A stretch of 64,000 nucleotides of DNA from Paramoeba atlantica (GCA_977017575.1 CDRNVI010000026.1:248001-312000); one strand, 5' to 3'; counted from the stretch's first letter, positions 51,021 to 61,343 are shown. Program-made: numbers and translations. The notes: generated from the letters alone by a model not told the origin.

Positions 51021-51393
51021 AAAAAAACTTTTAAGAGGCGAACGCACAGCAAAAAAATCGGCTACAGACTACTTATATTGTACCCATATGATATTTTTAC
51101 TGCTTTTTCCACTTTTTACCCCCTTTTCGTCTATCTTAGCATTCAAATCAAATCAACAAACCTTGAATCACACCCCAATCTTCACTCTCTTCTTCAGAGT
51201 CATCTTCTGTCTCTTCATTGTCGTTGTCTTCGTCCCTTTCTACTTCTTTCCTTTCCACTTCATCTTTTACGGACTTCAGAGCCAACAAAAGAGCGCGGAA
51301 GCGTTCTTGCCAGCTTGCGTTCTTAAAAAACAGCGTGTACAATGAAACAACTTCATCAGCCTTATGCGGATGCATTGAGAGTCTTCCTTGCTT
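51021..51393. other. Spacer with strongly biased short frames
   Basis: Pyrimidine-rich on the + strand (TCTTCTTCAGAGTC...CGTTGTCTTCGTCCC). The minus strand gives an acidic low-complexity peptide of about 75 codons (EVERDEDNDNEETEDDSEEE, 51375-51148). This could be the tail of an unseen minus-strand gene, but it has no other support. Confidence 0.3.
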
Positions 51394-51638
51394 TCATATT
51401 CCCCTCTTTACAGAAGAGTGGCACGACTCGGCATTGTTCGTATGTATTCCCTCCTTTGTAACAAAACGATATTTACCTTTTGTGCTATGGTTCACGACTC
51501 GATGATCTCTTACGGCATTTAATCCACGGTACGCCCGCCAAGCATCTGTGTTTACGATCGTGCGGTAGCTGTCCACTGTGTGCTTTTTCACAAAATTTTG
51601 TAAAGTAGTCCTGTCCCTTTTTTCAACGCGCTTCCATA

Positions 51639-53204
51639 CAGGGGGGGCCACGAAAACTGACAAGGTCCGCATTTTAGCGTCCTGAGGCAGTTTGAGCTGA
51701 TTTTTGTTGCAAACGAGAGATCTCGTTCTGAATATCGTGTCTACGCTATTTAAAATACAAAAACGTTCGCCGGAAAACATTTCCAATGAGTTACAAAAGT
51801 GAAATTTTAAAGATTTTGCAAATTGAAAAACGGGTCTAAAATTCGTAATTTTTAGCGTACGTACCACGGCCCAAAAAGTACCCAGAAAGTAGGTCTTAAT
51901 AGCCAGTATTCCCACCTCCACGCTCACGTAGTATAGCGAGGCGCGTGGGAAGACTCTTTAGCGTATTCACATACGCCTCGTGACATTCGTTCAACAAATA
52001 TTCCTTGGCCTTTGGAATAGCCGCTTGTAATTCTTTTCGATTCTGTGGACCGAGATGGCTGTGGATGTACTTATCCATCATACTCCACAAATTCTCAATC
52101 AAATTGAGATCAGGAGATTTCGAAGGCCAATCAATAATTTTGATGTCTTCCAACTATTCTCCTGGCTTCCCCATGCCCTGGGCGTTGTCAAGGATAATTG
52201 TAGCCCCGGGGCGGCGATGCATCCAGTTGAAAAACCCATTTCGTTTTTTCATTGCATTCAAAAAGACCTCATTTGTAACAGTTTCATTTTGTGCGAACTC
52301 ATGGAAACACGCATCAGGCACTTCCCAACGGAGACTGGTGGCCATGAATACATGAACTCCTTTCCCCCCATACCACCTATCTAATTGTACTGGTGTTTCC
52401 TTGGGGGGGTCAGTCATTTTTGCAAGGTACGTATTTTTTTGTGATCCGCATCGAAAGATTTTTTCGTTGCACCACACAATACGAGACAGCTGATCTGGGC
52501 TGAATCCCTCAAAGTAATCAGCAAGTTGTAGTCTAGCAGCCTTGTGCTCAGCTGTTAAAAAAGGCTTGTGCGACATCGTCTTAATGACGTATCCCATCTT
52601 TTTCAAACTCCGTTTCACGGTGTTTAGATTACATGGATAAAGTACTTTATCCACTCTCTTATGTACCCATTTAAACCCCGGACACCCGAATTGTGTGTCT
52701 CGCTCAGCATCAACAATAGCACAGAGCATGGCTCGGAACTCCTCCGTATCAACGCCGTTATCGCGCGAGTAGGGTGCACTTGCCACGTCACCTGACTCAT
52801 CGAAACGCGCTTTGTACCGAGAGACAGAGCTCTCTGAACAGTTCATCATACGTGCCGTATCCGGAATAGATGTCCCACGGTGTCTTTCGTGTGCGCAGAC
52901 AATGCGCACAGGATATGAACACTGTTCTGGTGATAGCTGGCGACGGTTTAGTCTATTCCGTTTGCCCATAGTAAGGTAAAAAGAAGAAAAAATAGCCTTT
53001 TTTACGTTTTTCGATACTTTTTGCAAAATATTTTGCCCAAAATTTCAATATTTTGTAAATATATTTTTTTTTATTAGCAGAAACGGGCTCCAAATAGCGT
53101 AGACACGATATTCAGAACGAGATCTCTCGTTTGCAACAAAAATCAGCTCAAACGGCCTCAGGACGCTAAAATGCGGACCTTGTCAGTTTTCGTGGCCCCC
53201 CCTG
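51639..53204 (-). mobile_element. Tc1/mariner element, 1566 bp, with long perfect ends
   Basis: The ends are inverted over about 115 bp with almost no mismatch: the left starts CAGGGGGGGCCACGAAAACT and the right is its complement. TA duplications lie at 51637-51638 and 53205-53206. The inner transposase frame (51896-52969, minus) is interrupted by one stop. The near-identity of the ends implies a recent insertion. It is inserted in an ISXO2-like transposase gene. Confidence 0.92.
51896..52969 (-). pseudogene. Tc1/mariner transposase with one in-frame stop
   Basis: From the minus-strand ATG at 52969 (MGKRNRLNRRQLS). HTH region: RGTSIPDTARMMNCSESSVS, then KRSLKKMGYVIKTMSHKPFL. Catalytic blocks: LSRIVWCNEKIFR (the usual DE is NE here, so the first Asp is lost), YGGKGVHVFMATSL in place of GGSIMVWG, GATIILDNAQG (second Asp), and IDWPSKSPDLNLIENLWSMM (last catalytic residue region). 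A TAG at 52154 cuts the frame between the last two blocks. It continues in the same frame to 51896, ending ERGGGNTGY. About 357 codons in all. The stop and the missing first Asp make it inactive despite the fresh-looking ends. Confidence 0.8.
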
Positions 53205-54037
53205 TATAGTACGGCCACAACTACCATCTCTTTCGATCCCAGTAATTGTAGCCATGTAAAAAGATCTTTTTCTCACTCGGCATCACCGATGATACTTCCG
53301 TGGAAAAAGATAGGTTTCATCAACTGCGCACCTAGAGAGCTTGATTTCCTCGTTGCGTTTCAGTACGGCCTTATGAATCCATAGCAGAAGTTGTTTTTTC
53401 CATTTGAAAACAGTACGTCGGGCTACCTTACACTGTGAGGCCAGACTTGCCATTTCGACCCGTTGACAAAGTTTGATCCAAAACATGAATTTCATTTCAG
53501 GCTTTTTTGTTTCGAAGAAAAAAAAGGTGCGAGCCTAGTAAGGCGTTTCCTGCATTTAGCACCACAATTTCTGCGCCAGCAAATGGACAATGAGGGATTC
53601 GACTTGTGAGGAGTGCCAGGTAATTTATGTGTAGGGCATTTATCTTGTCGCACTATTCCATGAGATACCAGGAAAGACACAAAATTATCAGGGATATCTC
53701 CAGCATGCTTGAATCGGAGAATGCACCGAAGATCGGAACGAGCATTTATTGGACAAAAATATGTAGGATAGATGTACAGAGCCAAAAAATTAACATTAGC
53801 AAAAAGATGCGACAAAATACAAAAAAAATAAAAAAACCAAATTTTGGGTACAATATAAGTTCTCATTGCCCAAAAAATCAATTAACAATTTATTTTCGTA
53901 TCAATTACTCAGTAATTCAATGATGTACGCAACATGACAAAGCTCTACTGCGGGTAAAGAACACTTAATAATACTAATAAAACACGTAATACGCTTCACT
54001 TTATTTTTCTACAATTTTGATATCCTGTGACACTTTT

Positions 54038-56242
54038 ATGACGCTCTTGTTCACTGCCTTGCTCGTACCACTGCTTGCTCATGATGAGCTGGATGTGTTA
54101 GACCGATTCACCCCTCAGCATCCTGATTTAGAATCACCACGATTCGAGCGCTTACGTAGGCAGCCCATGACAAGCCTGCAACGTTGGCAAACACAGCACA
54201 TGAATTTCAACACGCCGCTTTCCTGGGAATCGGATGACCCAAGTACGGAAGGCGACATCTCGGATGATTTCCAAGACGGTTTTCAAAAGTATCGCGGACA
54301 GACACTTCTGTACCGACTCTGGAACCGCATCGTCCATCTTTTCACCCCATGCTGTGAAACCGACCCCGGTCCCGACCCGATCCCCACAACGCCCTCCCGA
54401 AATCGAAAAACCAGCTGGAATTCGATTTCCGAACCTGTCTCGACCACTACCTTATACCCAACAACACAACCTTCCCTCTCAACCCCCACAAAATGCACAA
54501 CCCGCAGCCCTCTCTCGCAGGGCTACTGGGGAGAGGAGAACGCCGCGGTGCCCGTGCGGGACGACACGGTGCAACCCACACCCTCCCACGGCGCTCTCTC
54601 CCGCAATGCCTCCGTACTCCTTCTCGACCCCTTCGCCCCGATTGAGGTCGACTTCTCCGAGGATGCGGAACAAGAGGTTTCGGAGGAGGAAGAAGAAGAA
54701 GATGAAGACTATGAGGGGGAGGGGGGGGACGGCGACAACCACGAGCCCCCCTCTCATCGTCTCCGGGGGAGTAAGTCGGGACTCAGCGCTCCGCCCCCGC
54801 CCTCCTGGCTGGGCTACACCCTTCGCCGGTTCCTTCACTGGCTGCGGGACTTCCCGCGACGGTTCCATGCGTTTGCGATGGGACGGCGGTCGATGCCCGA
54901 GGACCACTACCGGGAACGTCCCGGGACCTCGTTTCTTGATTCGATGGGGTCGTGGTGTACACGACAGCCCGTGGGGAAGCCCCATAAAAAAAAGGGAAGG
55001 AGAAAACAACAAAAAGAAAGGGACCAAAACAAGAAAAAGGAGAAAAACGAGAAATCCGGGGATAGTTCTCCTTTTCAGGGGTATAACCCTTGGTATGAAA
55101 ACACCACAGAATCGGATTCCTCTTCCTCCTGTTCGTATTCTTCATCATCCTTCCACAATGCTGCTGCGGAGTCGCACTCCAAAAGCAGTACTCCTCCCCA
55201 TCGGCCTCTGCCCCATGAGGTCGCGATGGCCACCAAACACCCCCGGCAGTGTGCGCTGCACGTCGCACTGTGTCCGAAATCGGACCCGGCCACAAAAATC
55301 CCGTTTTCAACGAAGCAACAAGACGGGCTCTGGGATGCGCTCACCGGGGCGGCCCAGGTCCCCCGGGTGGTGGTCCCGGGGGAGAGCTTCGAGTGCTCGC
55401 GGTTTCACCCGAGAACGAACCCCGGGCGCCGACTGGTGTTGCGCGGGGGACACAAGAAACGGTTTCCTGGGCACCCGATCTTTTTGTCCGAAATCCCCGT
55501 GCTACGGGATTGGTGGGATGGACTGGAGGAGATGAACCCGTGCGCGATGACACGGGTGGCGGAGAGTCCAGAGCGTAAGCGTGAGGCGGGGGGTTGCGAT
55601 AAAAAAGAGGCATTGGAGGGGAAATCGGATTCCGGAGGGAGAGACACTGAGGTTTCATTTTCGGCCGTTTCGTCTTCATCGGGTGCAGCCTCGTCTTCGG
55701 GAGCGAGTTCATCTTCTGGGGAGGTGTCCGTTGAGGTTTTGTCTTCTGGGGCTTCTTCTTCTTTGTCTTCATCTTCTACAACGCCGCGTAAAGCATTCTG
55801 CTCCCCCCTCTCCCCGTCCTATCGAAGGCATCACACCAATCTCTACGGTAAACACACAACGGGAATATGTACGCTGGATATCCCTGCAACGCTGCAAAAG
55901 AAACTCGACCGGCACGTGAGGCGTCAAATTGCCATCCAGGGACAAATTACGCCCTTTGAGGCGTGGCTCCCCGGGGAGGAAACTAGCAAGGCAGGGAAGG
56001 GGGATAAAAAAGGGGAAAAGGAAAGGGAGGGACAGCAAGAAACTACTGGCTACTCTTCTTCCTCATCTTCCCCTCTTCCGTACTACCGACCGGTTCGTGC
56101 AGAAATCTTTGAAAGAGGATATCTGTGGGGGAAGGGCGAGAGCGTGTCAAATGGGGATCGCACGGGAACCTCCAGATATTACTTTCTGGTGTGTCCTTGT
56201 GTGTATGAGCCTGTGGTGGGTTTAATGCGGGGCGAAATGTAG
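54038..56242 (+). CDS. Secreted or membrane-anchored low-complexity protein, 734 aa
   Basis: The ATG at 54038 gives a good signal peptide (MTLLFTALLVPLLAHDELD); the frame is open slightly upstream only from a TTG. No known family. Segments: residues 1-110 mixed; about 110-200 Thr/Ser/Pro-rich; an acidic run (EVSEEEEEEDEDYEGEGGDG); a basic aromatic part (LGYTLRRFLHWLRDFPRRFH); a KR-rich run (HKKKGRRKQQKERDQNKKKE); a conserved-looking block (ALHVALCPKSDPATKIPFST; VVVPGESFECSRFHPRTNPG; PIFLSEIPVLRDWWDGLEEM) around residues 405-505; Ser-rich repeats; and a final block (TTGICTLDIPATLQKKLDRH, then YYFLVCPCVYEPVVGLM). Codon third positions are C-rich early and G-rich later. The ordered blocks between the low-complexity linkers are the parts to search. 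Confidence 0.7.
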   Translation: MTLLFTALLVPLLAHDELDVLDRFTPQHPDLESPRFERLRRQPMTSLQRWQTQHMNFNTPLSWESDDPSTEGDISDDFQDGFQKYRGQTLLYRLWNRIVHLFTPCCETDPGPDPIPTTPSRNRKTSWNSISEPVSTTTLYPTTQPSLSTPTKCTTRSPLSQGYWGEENAAVPVRDDTVQPTPSHGALSRNASVLLLDPFAPIEVDFSEDAEQEVSEEEEEEDEDYEGEGGDGDNHEPPSHRLRGSKSGLSAPPPPSWLGYTLRRFLHWLRDFPRRFHAFAMGRRSMPEDHYRERPGTSFLDSMGSWCTRQPVGKPHKKKGRRKQQKERDQNKKKEKNEKSGDSSPFQGYNPWYENTTESDSSSSCSYSSSSFHNAAAESHSKSSTPPHRPLPHEVAMATKHPRQCALHVALCPKSDPATKIPFSTKQQDGLWDALTGAAQVPRVVVPGESFECSRFHPRTNPGRRLVLRGGHKKRFPGHPIFLSEIPVLRDWWDGLEEMNPCAMTRVAESPERKREAGGCDKKEALEGKSDSGGRDTEVSFSAVSSSSGAASSSGASSSSGEVSVEVLSSGASSSLSSSSTTPRKAFCSPLSPSYRRHHTNLYGKHTTGICTLDIPATLQKKLDRHVRRQIAIQGQITPFEAWLPGEETSKAGKGDKKGEKEREGQQETTGYSSSSSSPLPYYRPVRAEIFERGYLWGKGESVSNGDRTGTSRYYFLVCPCVYEPVVGLMRGEM

Positions 56243-56361
56243 AGCAGGATGAATGGAGAGATGCGATAGCATGGGTTACGAGACACTTGTATTGGTGTAT
56301 TGGTCATTAGCAATGCTGTACTACCTTAATATCGATATCTTGTAGGACGTCACGTAACTTT

Positions 56362-56631
56362 TTACACGTTCTGTTCTTCCATTTTGATATGGTCGCACAA
56401 GGATCGCAAAGACTTGGCCAACTTTTCTATGAGGTCGCTAGCAATTGCTTTTCTCTTTTTCCCCATTGCAAAGTCCAATGCTCCGAGTAAGGTTCCGCGT
56501 TCTTCGGAAGAATGGTCAGACTTTGTTTTGGTCAGACTTTGTTTTGGTCGGACTTTGCTTTGGTGGACATTGTTGCGTGACGCAGATTTCATATTACCAC
56601 GTCGCCTTGGAGACGCGCTGAGCGTGATCAT
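56362..56631 (-). CDS. Possible small basic protein on the minus strand, 89 aa
   Basis: From the minus-strand ATG at 56631: MITLSASPRRRGNMKSASRN, three near-identical units of a lysine-rich pentapeptide-like stretch (KVRPKQSLTKTKSD) from a ~16-bp DNA repeat (about 56511-56560), then a helix (GALDFAMGKKRKAIASDLIE; KLAKSLRSLCDHIKMEEQNV). The + strand frame over the same bases is less protein-like. It would be the only non-transposon minus-strand gene here, so I hold it loosely. Confidence 0.3.
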   Translation of the reverse strand: MITLSASPRRRGNMKSASRNNVHQSKVRPKQSLTKTKSDHSSEERGTLLGALDFAMGKKRKAIASDLIEKLAKSLRSLCDHIKMEEQNV

Positions 56632-56814
56632 GACGAAAATAGTATAAAGAATGCTACGTACAACGGCTAATAAGGCATTTTTAGCATATTTTGTATTCAC
56701 ATTATTTACGTCGCAAAGCCTTCCATATTTCTTTCTTCTAGTTTTTTGTTTTTGTATTTACTTTTAGTACAGCTCAGAATAATGTCGAAGGTGGTATCTT
56801 GAAATCGCTAAATC

Positions 56815-57279
56815 ATGTTACACAAGAGGCTCATAACGCTTCCGTCCAAATCCGAGGTTGCGTTAGGCGCCTGCGTGATATCCTTTGCCATGCTCGTCCG
56901 GTACGGTTATCGTTTAGCTCAACAGAAACATTTTTCTGAAACAAACCCTGATCCCTTGCCTTTTGTAACATCGTCCTACAAATACTCAACAAACGAGGTA
57001 CTTAACAACAGCGAAACTTCACCAACTACTGTAGAAATTATAAAGGAGGTCCTCTCCAAGGACGCTCATGACATCCAGGATTCTGAATTCGAGCCAGATA
57101 CAGGTATGGAAGAATTCAGTGAGTATTCCGACACAATAGACAGTATGCTGGGCGCTGGCTGGGATTCTCCTTGGGATTTGGATTGGATGATGTTACAAAA
57201 TAATATGGAGTTCTCAGAATCTGATTCGTTTCCGTACGATGGGATTGCAGATGGGCACCTCATTGAGGAAATCGAATAA
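56815..57279 (+). CDS. Small acidic protein with N-terminal anchor, 154 aa
   Basis: Intact from the ATG. A hydrophobic stretch at about residues 13-32 (EVALGACVISFAMLVRYGYR) could be a single membrane anchor or mitochondrial targeting helix preceded by basic residues (MLHKRLITLPSKS). The remainder is strongly acidic and rich in S, D, E and W (DSEFEPDTGMEEFSEYSDTI; WDSPWDLDWMMLQNNMEFSE). No family recognised. It is followed after 228 bp by the insulysin-type gene on the same strand, itself membrane anchored. Confidence 0.6.
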   Translation: MLHKRLITLPSKSEVALGACVISFAMLVRYGYRLAQQKHFSETNPDPLPFVTSSYKYSTNEVLNNSETSPTTVEIIKEVLSKDAHDIQDSEFEPDTGMEEFSEYSDTIDSMLGAGWDSPWDLDWMMLQNNMEFSESDSFPYDGIADGHLIEEIE

Positions 57280-57507
57280 GCGGTATCCAGCATGATGAAT
57301 CAAGTCACACAGCACGTACCATGCCCAGTCGACATGTGCCCATGCATATCTTTATCGTAATAATACCCAAATATTAATCTAGGATTATGTTGTACACGTC
57401 AACTTCAATTTTCACCTTTTCGTACTCCTTTTTTGTCTTCTCACACACACTTATTTCACCTTTATCAACGAATAGCATCTTTTTTAACCCACCTCACAAC
57501 CGACACC

Positions 57508-60500
57508 ATGACCGCGCTACGAGAGGAAGAAATCCCCCTTCGAGGCCCCTCTCTACCCTCTTCTTCCTCCACCTCCCCTACCCACCCTACCCGGTCTTCA
57601 AAATTTCCCCCTTTTCGTCTCACCCCACCTGTCCTCCTTACACTCCTGTTTATCCTCCTCGCGGTCGGCTCCCTCATCGGGTACGGCTGCACGAGTCGTA
57701 ACCCCGGGACATCTTCTTTTTCATCTTCATCTTCAAACACATCTCCCGATGCTACATCCTTGGCCAATGCACAATGGGAGGCCCTTAAAAAGGCCAAGCC
57801 CCCAAAAACGTACGCGGAACCTCAGCAAAAGTTTACCCCTCTCTCTACGCCTCCCACCGTCTCCCATGGTCGAATCCTTCCCCCTTTAAACTTTTCCCTT
57901 CCCCCTTTAAACTTTTCCCTTCCCCCTTTAAACTTTCCCCTTCCCCCCTTCACCTCTCCTTCTTCGTCTCCTTCTCAAGAGTTAACCAAATCCCACGTGC
58001 CGCTCTTCCCCTCCCCCAGCGACCCCCGTCCCTATCGTTTCCTTACCCTTTTGAAAAACCATTTCGATTTTCTTCTCGTTTCGGATAGCAACACAAAATG
58101 GACTTCGGCCTCCATGGACGTCCATGTCGGGAGTGCGTATGATCCGAAAGAAGGGGATCACGACGGTCATCAAGGCCTGGCCCATTTCCTGGAACACATG
58201 CTGTTTCTCGGAAGTGGGAAATATAAAGAGGAGGGCTCGTATGGGGCCTACCTTGCGCTCCATGGGGGATACGCGAATGCGTTTACCGCACAAACCCATA
58301 CCAATTATTATTTTACGGTTCAAGCAGAGGCTTTTACGGAGGCGTTGGATCGTTTTGCGCAGTTTTTTGTGGACCCGCTGTTGAGTTATGAGGGGATGGC
58401 ACGTGAGGTGAAGGCGGTGCATAGTGAGCATGAAAAGAATGTGCTATCGGATGCGTGGCGGGAGTACCAGTTGGTGTTGTCGCTGGCGGAATCGGACTCG
58501 GCGTTTCATCATTTCGCAACCGGGAATAGGGAGACGTTACAACCGGGGGAGAGGCTCCATGGGGCGTTGTTGTCGTTTTATGCCGCACATTATCGAAATG
58601 CGACACGGATGAAGCTATGTGTTGTGGGGCCGCAATCCCTGGACGAGCTGCAAACATTGGTCCAGACACGGTTTCAAGAGATCGGGGGAAAGAATGAAAG
58701 TACGGCGCCCGATACGGTTTTGTCGACTCCCCACGAGTTGAGTCAAATCGATCCCTATCCTTCCGATGCTCTCCCTGTTCGGGTGTATGCCCAGCCGGTT
58801 ACGGTCTCCATGCGTGCGCTTCGGGTATTTTTCTTTATCCCGATTGATCTTGAACAAAAATATCGGCTGCGCATCCCCAACTATCTTGCCTATTTGCATC
58901 ACAGTCGCGACAAAGGCTCGCTGTATCACTGCCTGCATGAGCTCGCTCTGGTCGAGGATATTGACCTAACGCTGTACGACAGCCTGCCCGTTGGTTTCTT
59001 AGTTCGCGTGAGTCTACAGCTCACGGAACAAGGAGAGGCAAAACATGAGGAAGTGCTAAAAGAGTATTATCGATTCCTGGAGGTTCTCCAAGAAGCAACC
59101 GACAAAAAGGGATGTGAACTTTGGAAACAGAGCGTCGCACTGGAATGGCTGCATTTTAATTTCGAGGAAAATCAGCCCGGGGTGGAGTATGCGATACAGC
59201 TGGCAACTGCAATGCATTATGCCGCCCCGGAAGATGTGTTGGGGTCGCCTCGAAATGCGCACTGTCATGAGCATGTTCTGCGGAGCGTACTGGAGAGGCT
59301 TTCTCCGGAGAATGCGATAGAAATTGCGTGGTTCAGTTCGCAAAATATCACCGGGGAAGAGACTCGGACGGATCCGTTTTATGGAACACGGTATAATGTG
59401 ACCCGCGGAGGGGTTGGAGGAAAGAACAAGCAGAATGTTGTGAAAGAGGGGAGTAACCACACGCAGAACTTATGCCCTCATCTCCATGTGCGCCAATCCA
59501 ATGCATTTCTGACCGAATACGTTTTATCCGAAAACATTACACTTGCAAATAAAATGCAATCCTCGGAGAAAACGAATTCCCCTCCGGAGGTTGTCCGAAG
59601 CGATATGGGAAATACCGTGTGGTATTCTCCGTCTAAACACTATCACACGAATCCCCGGATGGAGTATCGATGTTCTTTAGCCCATACTGGGGCAGTGGAT
59701 GCTACTCTGGTCGTTGCCGCCGGATTACACAATCGGTTGCTACAGGATCAGCTCATCAGTCTACAGACAGAAGCAACAGAGGTCGAGCTCTCCTCTGATT
59801 TTGACATTTCCTCTCGAGGAAGCTCCATTCGAGTCGCTGGGTTCTATGATAAGACCCCGGCCTTGTTAGATGAGATGTTGAGGCACGGCAAGTACTCCGC
59901 GATTTGTGATTCAATCACAGAACAACGGTTTGAAATTGTCCGCGCAAAATATCTAAAGGATTTGGATCATGTGGCAAGTCTACCGGCGTACATGTACGCT
60001 GCTAAATATGTGCTGCCGCTGCTGATTGATCCGCATGCGTACTGTGTGGAAGAGGAAAGACGAGCGCTCGAGGGTTTCAAAAATAAAGAGAAATTGTTTT
60101 CGGTCCTCCAGGTCGCGCAAAGCCTTGTCCGTACCCATTCGGATTGTCTTGGTTTTGGAAATGTGGATAGAAATACCACACTTGCGATGACGAACCACGT
60201 GGGGAACTTAGCGGAGTATGAGCGTGTTGCAAGCCGAACAGAAGTGCAAAAGAACTCACGTCGTCTTCTGACGCTACCGTCCGGCGCTGATATTTTGGTT
60301 CATACCACCCCTGGATTACCCGAGGATGAAAACGAGGTTGTGCTCTCCCTGTATGAGCTATCTTCGGATCCCATTGTCTTAGCCCACGCTCGTGTATTTG
60401 AACGCTTTATCTCTCCTGTGTGTTTTGAGGAGCTGCGAACGAAACGTCAACTGGGCTATATCGTACAGAGTACGCTACGAACCACCGATCTTCCACAGCG

Positions 60501-60969
60501 TTCGGCATCTTTCTTTATGTTTCTTATCCAATCACCCTTGTACAATGCCACTACGGTGCTGGAATCTCTCGAAGAGTTTCTGCGCTCTTCTACGGTTGAA
60601 AACCTTTTTGAAGAGCTCTCGGAGGAAAAGCTCACACACGCTCTTGAGGCTGTGAAGGGTTCACTCTCGGAGCCTCCGTTAACACTCAAAGATGAGACGG
60701 ATCGTGTATGGCACGAGATTGTCTCAGAGCAGTTTCGGTTTGATCGAAGGGATAACGATATTTGCGATCTTGATAAGGTCTCGGTGAAGTCCTTGCAACA
60801 GTTTTATAGGCAATTAGTCGATGGAGGTCAACGACGCCGACTTTCTGTGGTTGTTACTCGATATGGCGCTCCCAATGTTACCAAATGGAACACAAAGTGC
60901 GATGTAGTGGATATGTATGATATTGCGTCAAACATCGATACATGGAGAAACAACATGACATTTGCATAA
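57508..60969 (+). CDS. Insulysin/nardilysin-type M16 metalloprotease, membrane-anchored, 1153 aa
   Basis: The ATG at 57508 is the first in frame. An N-terminal cytoplasmic tail (MTALREEEIPLRGPSLPSSS) precedes a membrane helix at about residues 38-60 (PPVLLTLLFILLAVGSLIGY), giving a predicted type II protein. A Pro-rich linker contains three near-identical heptapeptides (PPLNFSL; 21-bp DNA repeat, about 57885-57950). The M16 domain follows with the inverted zinc motif HFLEH (His226, Glu229, His230), then GGYANAFTAQTHTNYYFTVQ and the third zinc ligand region (AREVKAVHSEHEKNV). The inactive C-terminal half has the family landmark ELRTKRQLGYIVQST. Length beyond 1000 aa is explained by the N-terminal anchor and linker. 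It degrades small peptides within a closed chamber. The 5' part is C-rich and from about 58140 to 58700 G-rich. Confidence 0.95.
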   Translation: MTALREEEIPLRGPSLPSSSSTSPTHPTRSSKFPPFRLTPPVLLTLLFILLAVGSLIGYGCTSRNPGTSSFSSSSSNTSPDATSLANAQWEALKKAKPPKTYAEPQQKFTPLSTPPTVSHGRILPPLNFSLPPLNFSLPPLNFPLPPFTSPSSSPSQELTKSHVPLFPSPSDPRPYRFLTLLKNHFDFLLVSDSNTKWTSASMDVHVGSAYDPKEGDHDGHQGLAHFLEHMLFLGSGKYKEEGSYGAYLALHGGYANAFTAQTHTNYYFTVQAEAFTEALDRFAQFFVDPLLSYEGMAREVKAVHSEHEKNVLSDAWREYQLVLSLAESDSAFHHFATGNRETLQPGERLHGALLSFYAAHYRNATRMKLCVVGPQSLDELQTLVQTRFQEIGGKNESTAPDTVLSTPHELSQIDPYPSDALPVRVYAQPVTVSMRALRVFFFIPIDLEQKYRLRIPNYLAYLHHSRDKGSLYHCLHELALVEDIDLTLYDSLPVGFLVRVSLQLTEQGEAKHEEVLKEYYRFLEVLQEATDKKGCELWKQSVALEWLHFNFEENQPGVEYAIQLATAMHYAAPEDVLGSPRNAHCHEHVLRSVLERLSPENAIEIAWFSSQNITGEETRTDPFYGTRYNVTRGGVGGKNKQNVVKEGSNHTQNLCPHLHVRQSNAFLTEYVLSENITLANKMQSSEKTNSPPEVVRSDMGNTVWYSPSKHYHTNPRMEYRCSLAHTGAVDATLVVAAGLHNRLLQDQLISLQTEATEVELSSDFDISSRGSSIRVAGFYDKTPALLDEMLRHGKYSAICDSITEQRFEIVRAKYLKDLDHVASLPAYMYAAKYVLPLLIDPHAYCVEEERRALEGFKNKEKLFSVLQVAQSLVRTHSDCLGFGNVDRNTTLAMTNHVGNLAEYERVASRTEVQKNSRRLLTLPSGADILVHTTPGLPEDENEVVLSLYELSSDPIVLAHARVFERFISPVCFEELRTKRQLGYIVQSTLRTTDLPQRSASFFMFLIQSPLYNATTVLESLEEFLRSSTVENLFEELSEEKLTHALEAVKGSLSEPPLTLKDETDRVWHEIVSEQFRFDRRDNDICDLDKVSVKSLQQFYRQLVDGGQRRRLSVVVTRYGAPNVTKWNTKCDVVDMYDIASNIDTWRNNMTFA

Positions 60970-61343
60970 GCATCTATGAAAAGGATGGTTCTAATTTATG
61001 TCATTTTGTTTGATATTTGTTAATCAATTTGCTAAGCATAAACGGCGAATGTTATAGATAAACAGTAGTACCAGTTCTTGTACAAAGTAGTCTTATCGGA
61101 ATTGTCTATATAGAGTTATTCTGACCACCATGTTCACATTACTTTCACTTTACTTGCATACCATCTTGATTCAGTACATGTGCAATGAATGTTTTAGGCT
61201 ACCAAAATGAATTTTTGGGTTACCAAAAATGGATGTTTTAGTTTTCCAAATTTTATGATCCTCGACTTTTCGTAACTCTTCTTTTACCAATTTAGAAAGG
61301 ATTTCTTCCATAACTACTTCGCCACAATAACTCTCCCGCCGCT
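60970..61343. other. Spacer, no gene seen
   Basis: AT-rich. It contains two 'GGCTACCAAAATGAATTTTTGGGTTACCAAAAATGG'-like direct units (about 61196-61232) and an acceptor-like tract CTCTTCTTTTACCAATTTAG (about 61277-61296), 48 nt before the CWC22 ATG. Confidence 0.5.

Larger units (their letters stand above)
51394..53800 (-). pseudogene. ISXO2-like transposase, split by a Tc1/mariner element
   Basis: The N-terminal part lies at about 53800-53207 (minus): a Cys-containing region (DKCPTHKLPGTPHKS; CWRRNCGAKCRKR), then MASLASQCKVARRTVFKWKK and LSRCAVDETYLFPRK (first catalytic DE). The C-terminal part lies at 51636-51394: KKHTVDSYRTIVNTDAWRAY, RGLNAVRDHRVVNHSTKGKY and RFVTKEGIHTNNAESCHSSV. The halves meet at a TA where the 51639-53204 element is inserted; the sense resumes across it (MATITGIERDG...WKRVEKRDRT). 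Additional frame changes occur in the N-terminal part. ISXO2-like (DDE_Tnp_IS1595) elements are known in bacteria and eukaryotes. No terminal repeats of the outer element were identified. Confidence 0.75.

Noticed and set aside
57433-57507. Upstream extension of the insulysin-type gene
   Set aside because: The extension begins at TTG and is a pyrimidine-rich leader; ATG at 57508 is the first in frame. The same reasoning removed TTG/GTG starts at 3653, 7391, 11498, 14678, 24703, 39846, 45811 and 54017.
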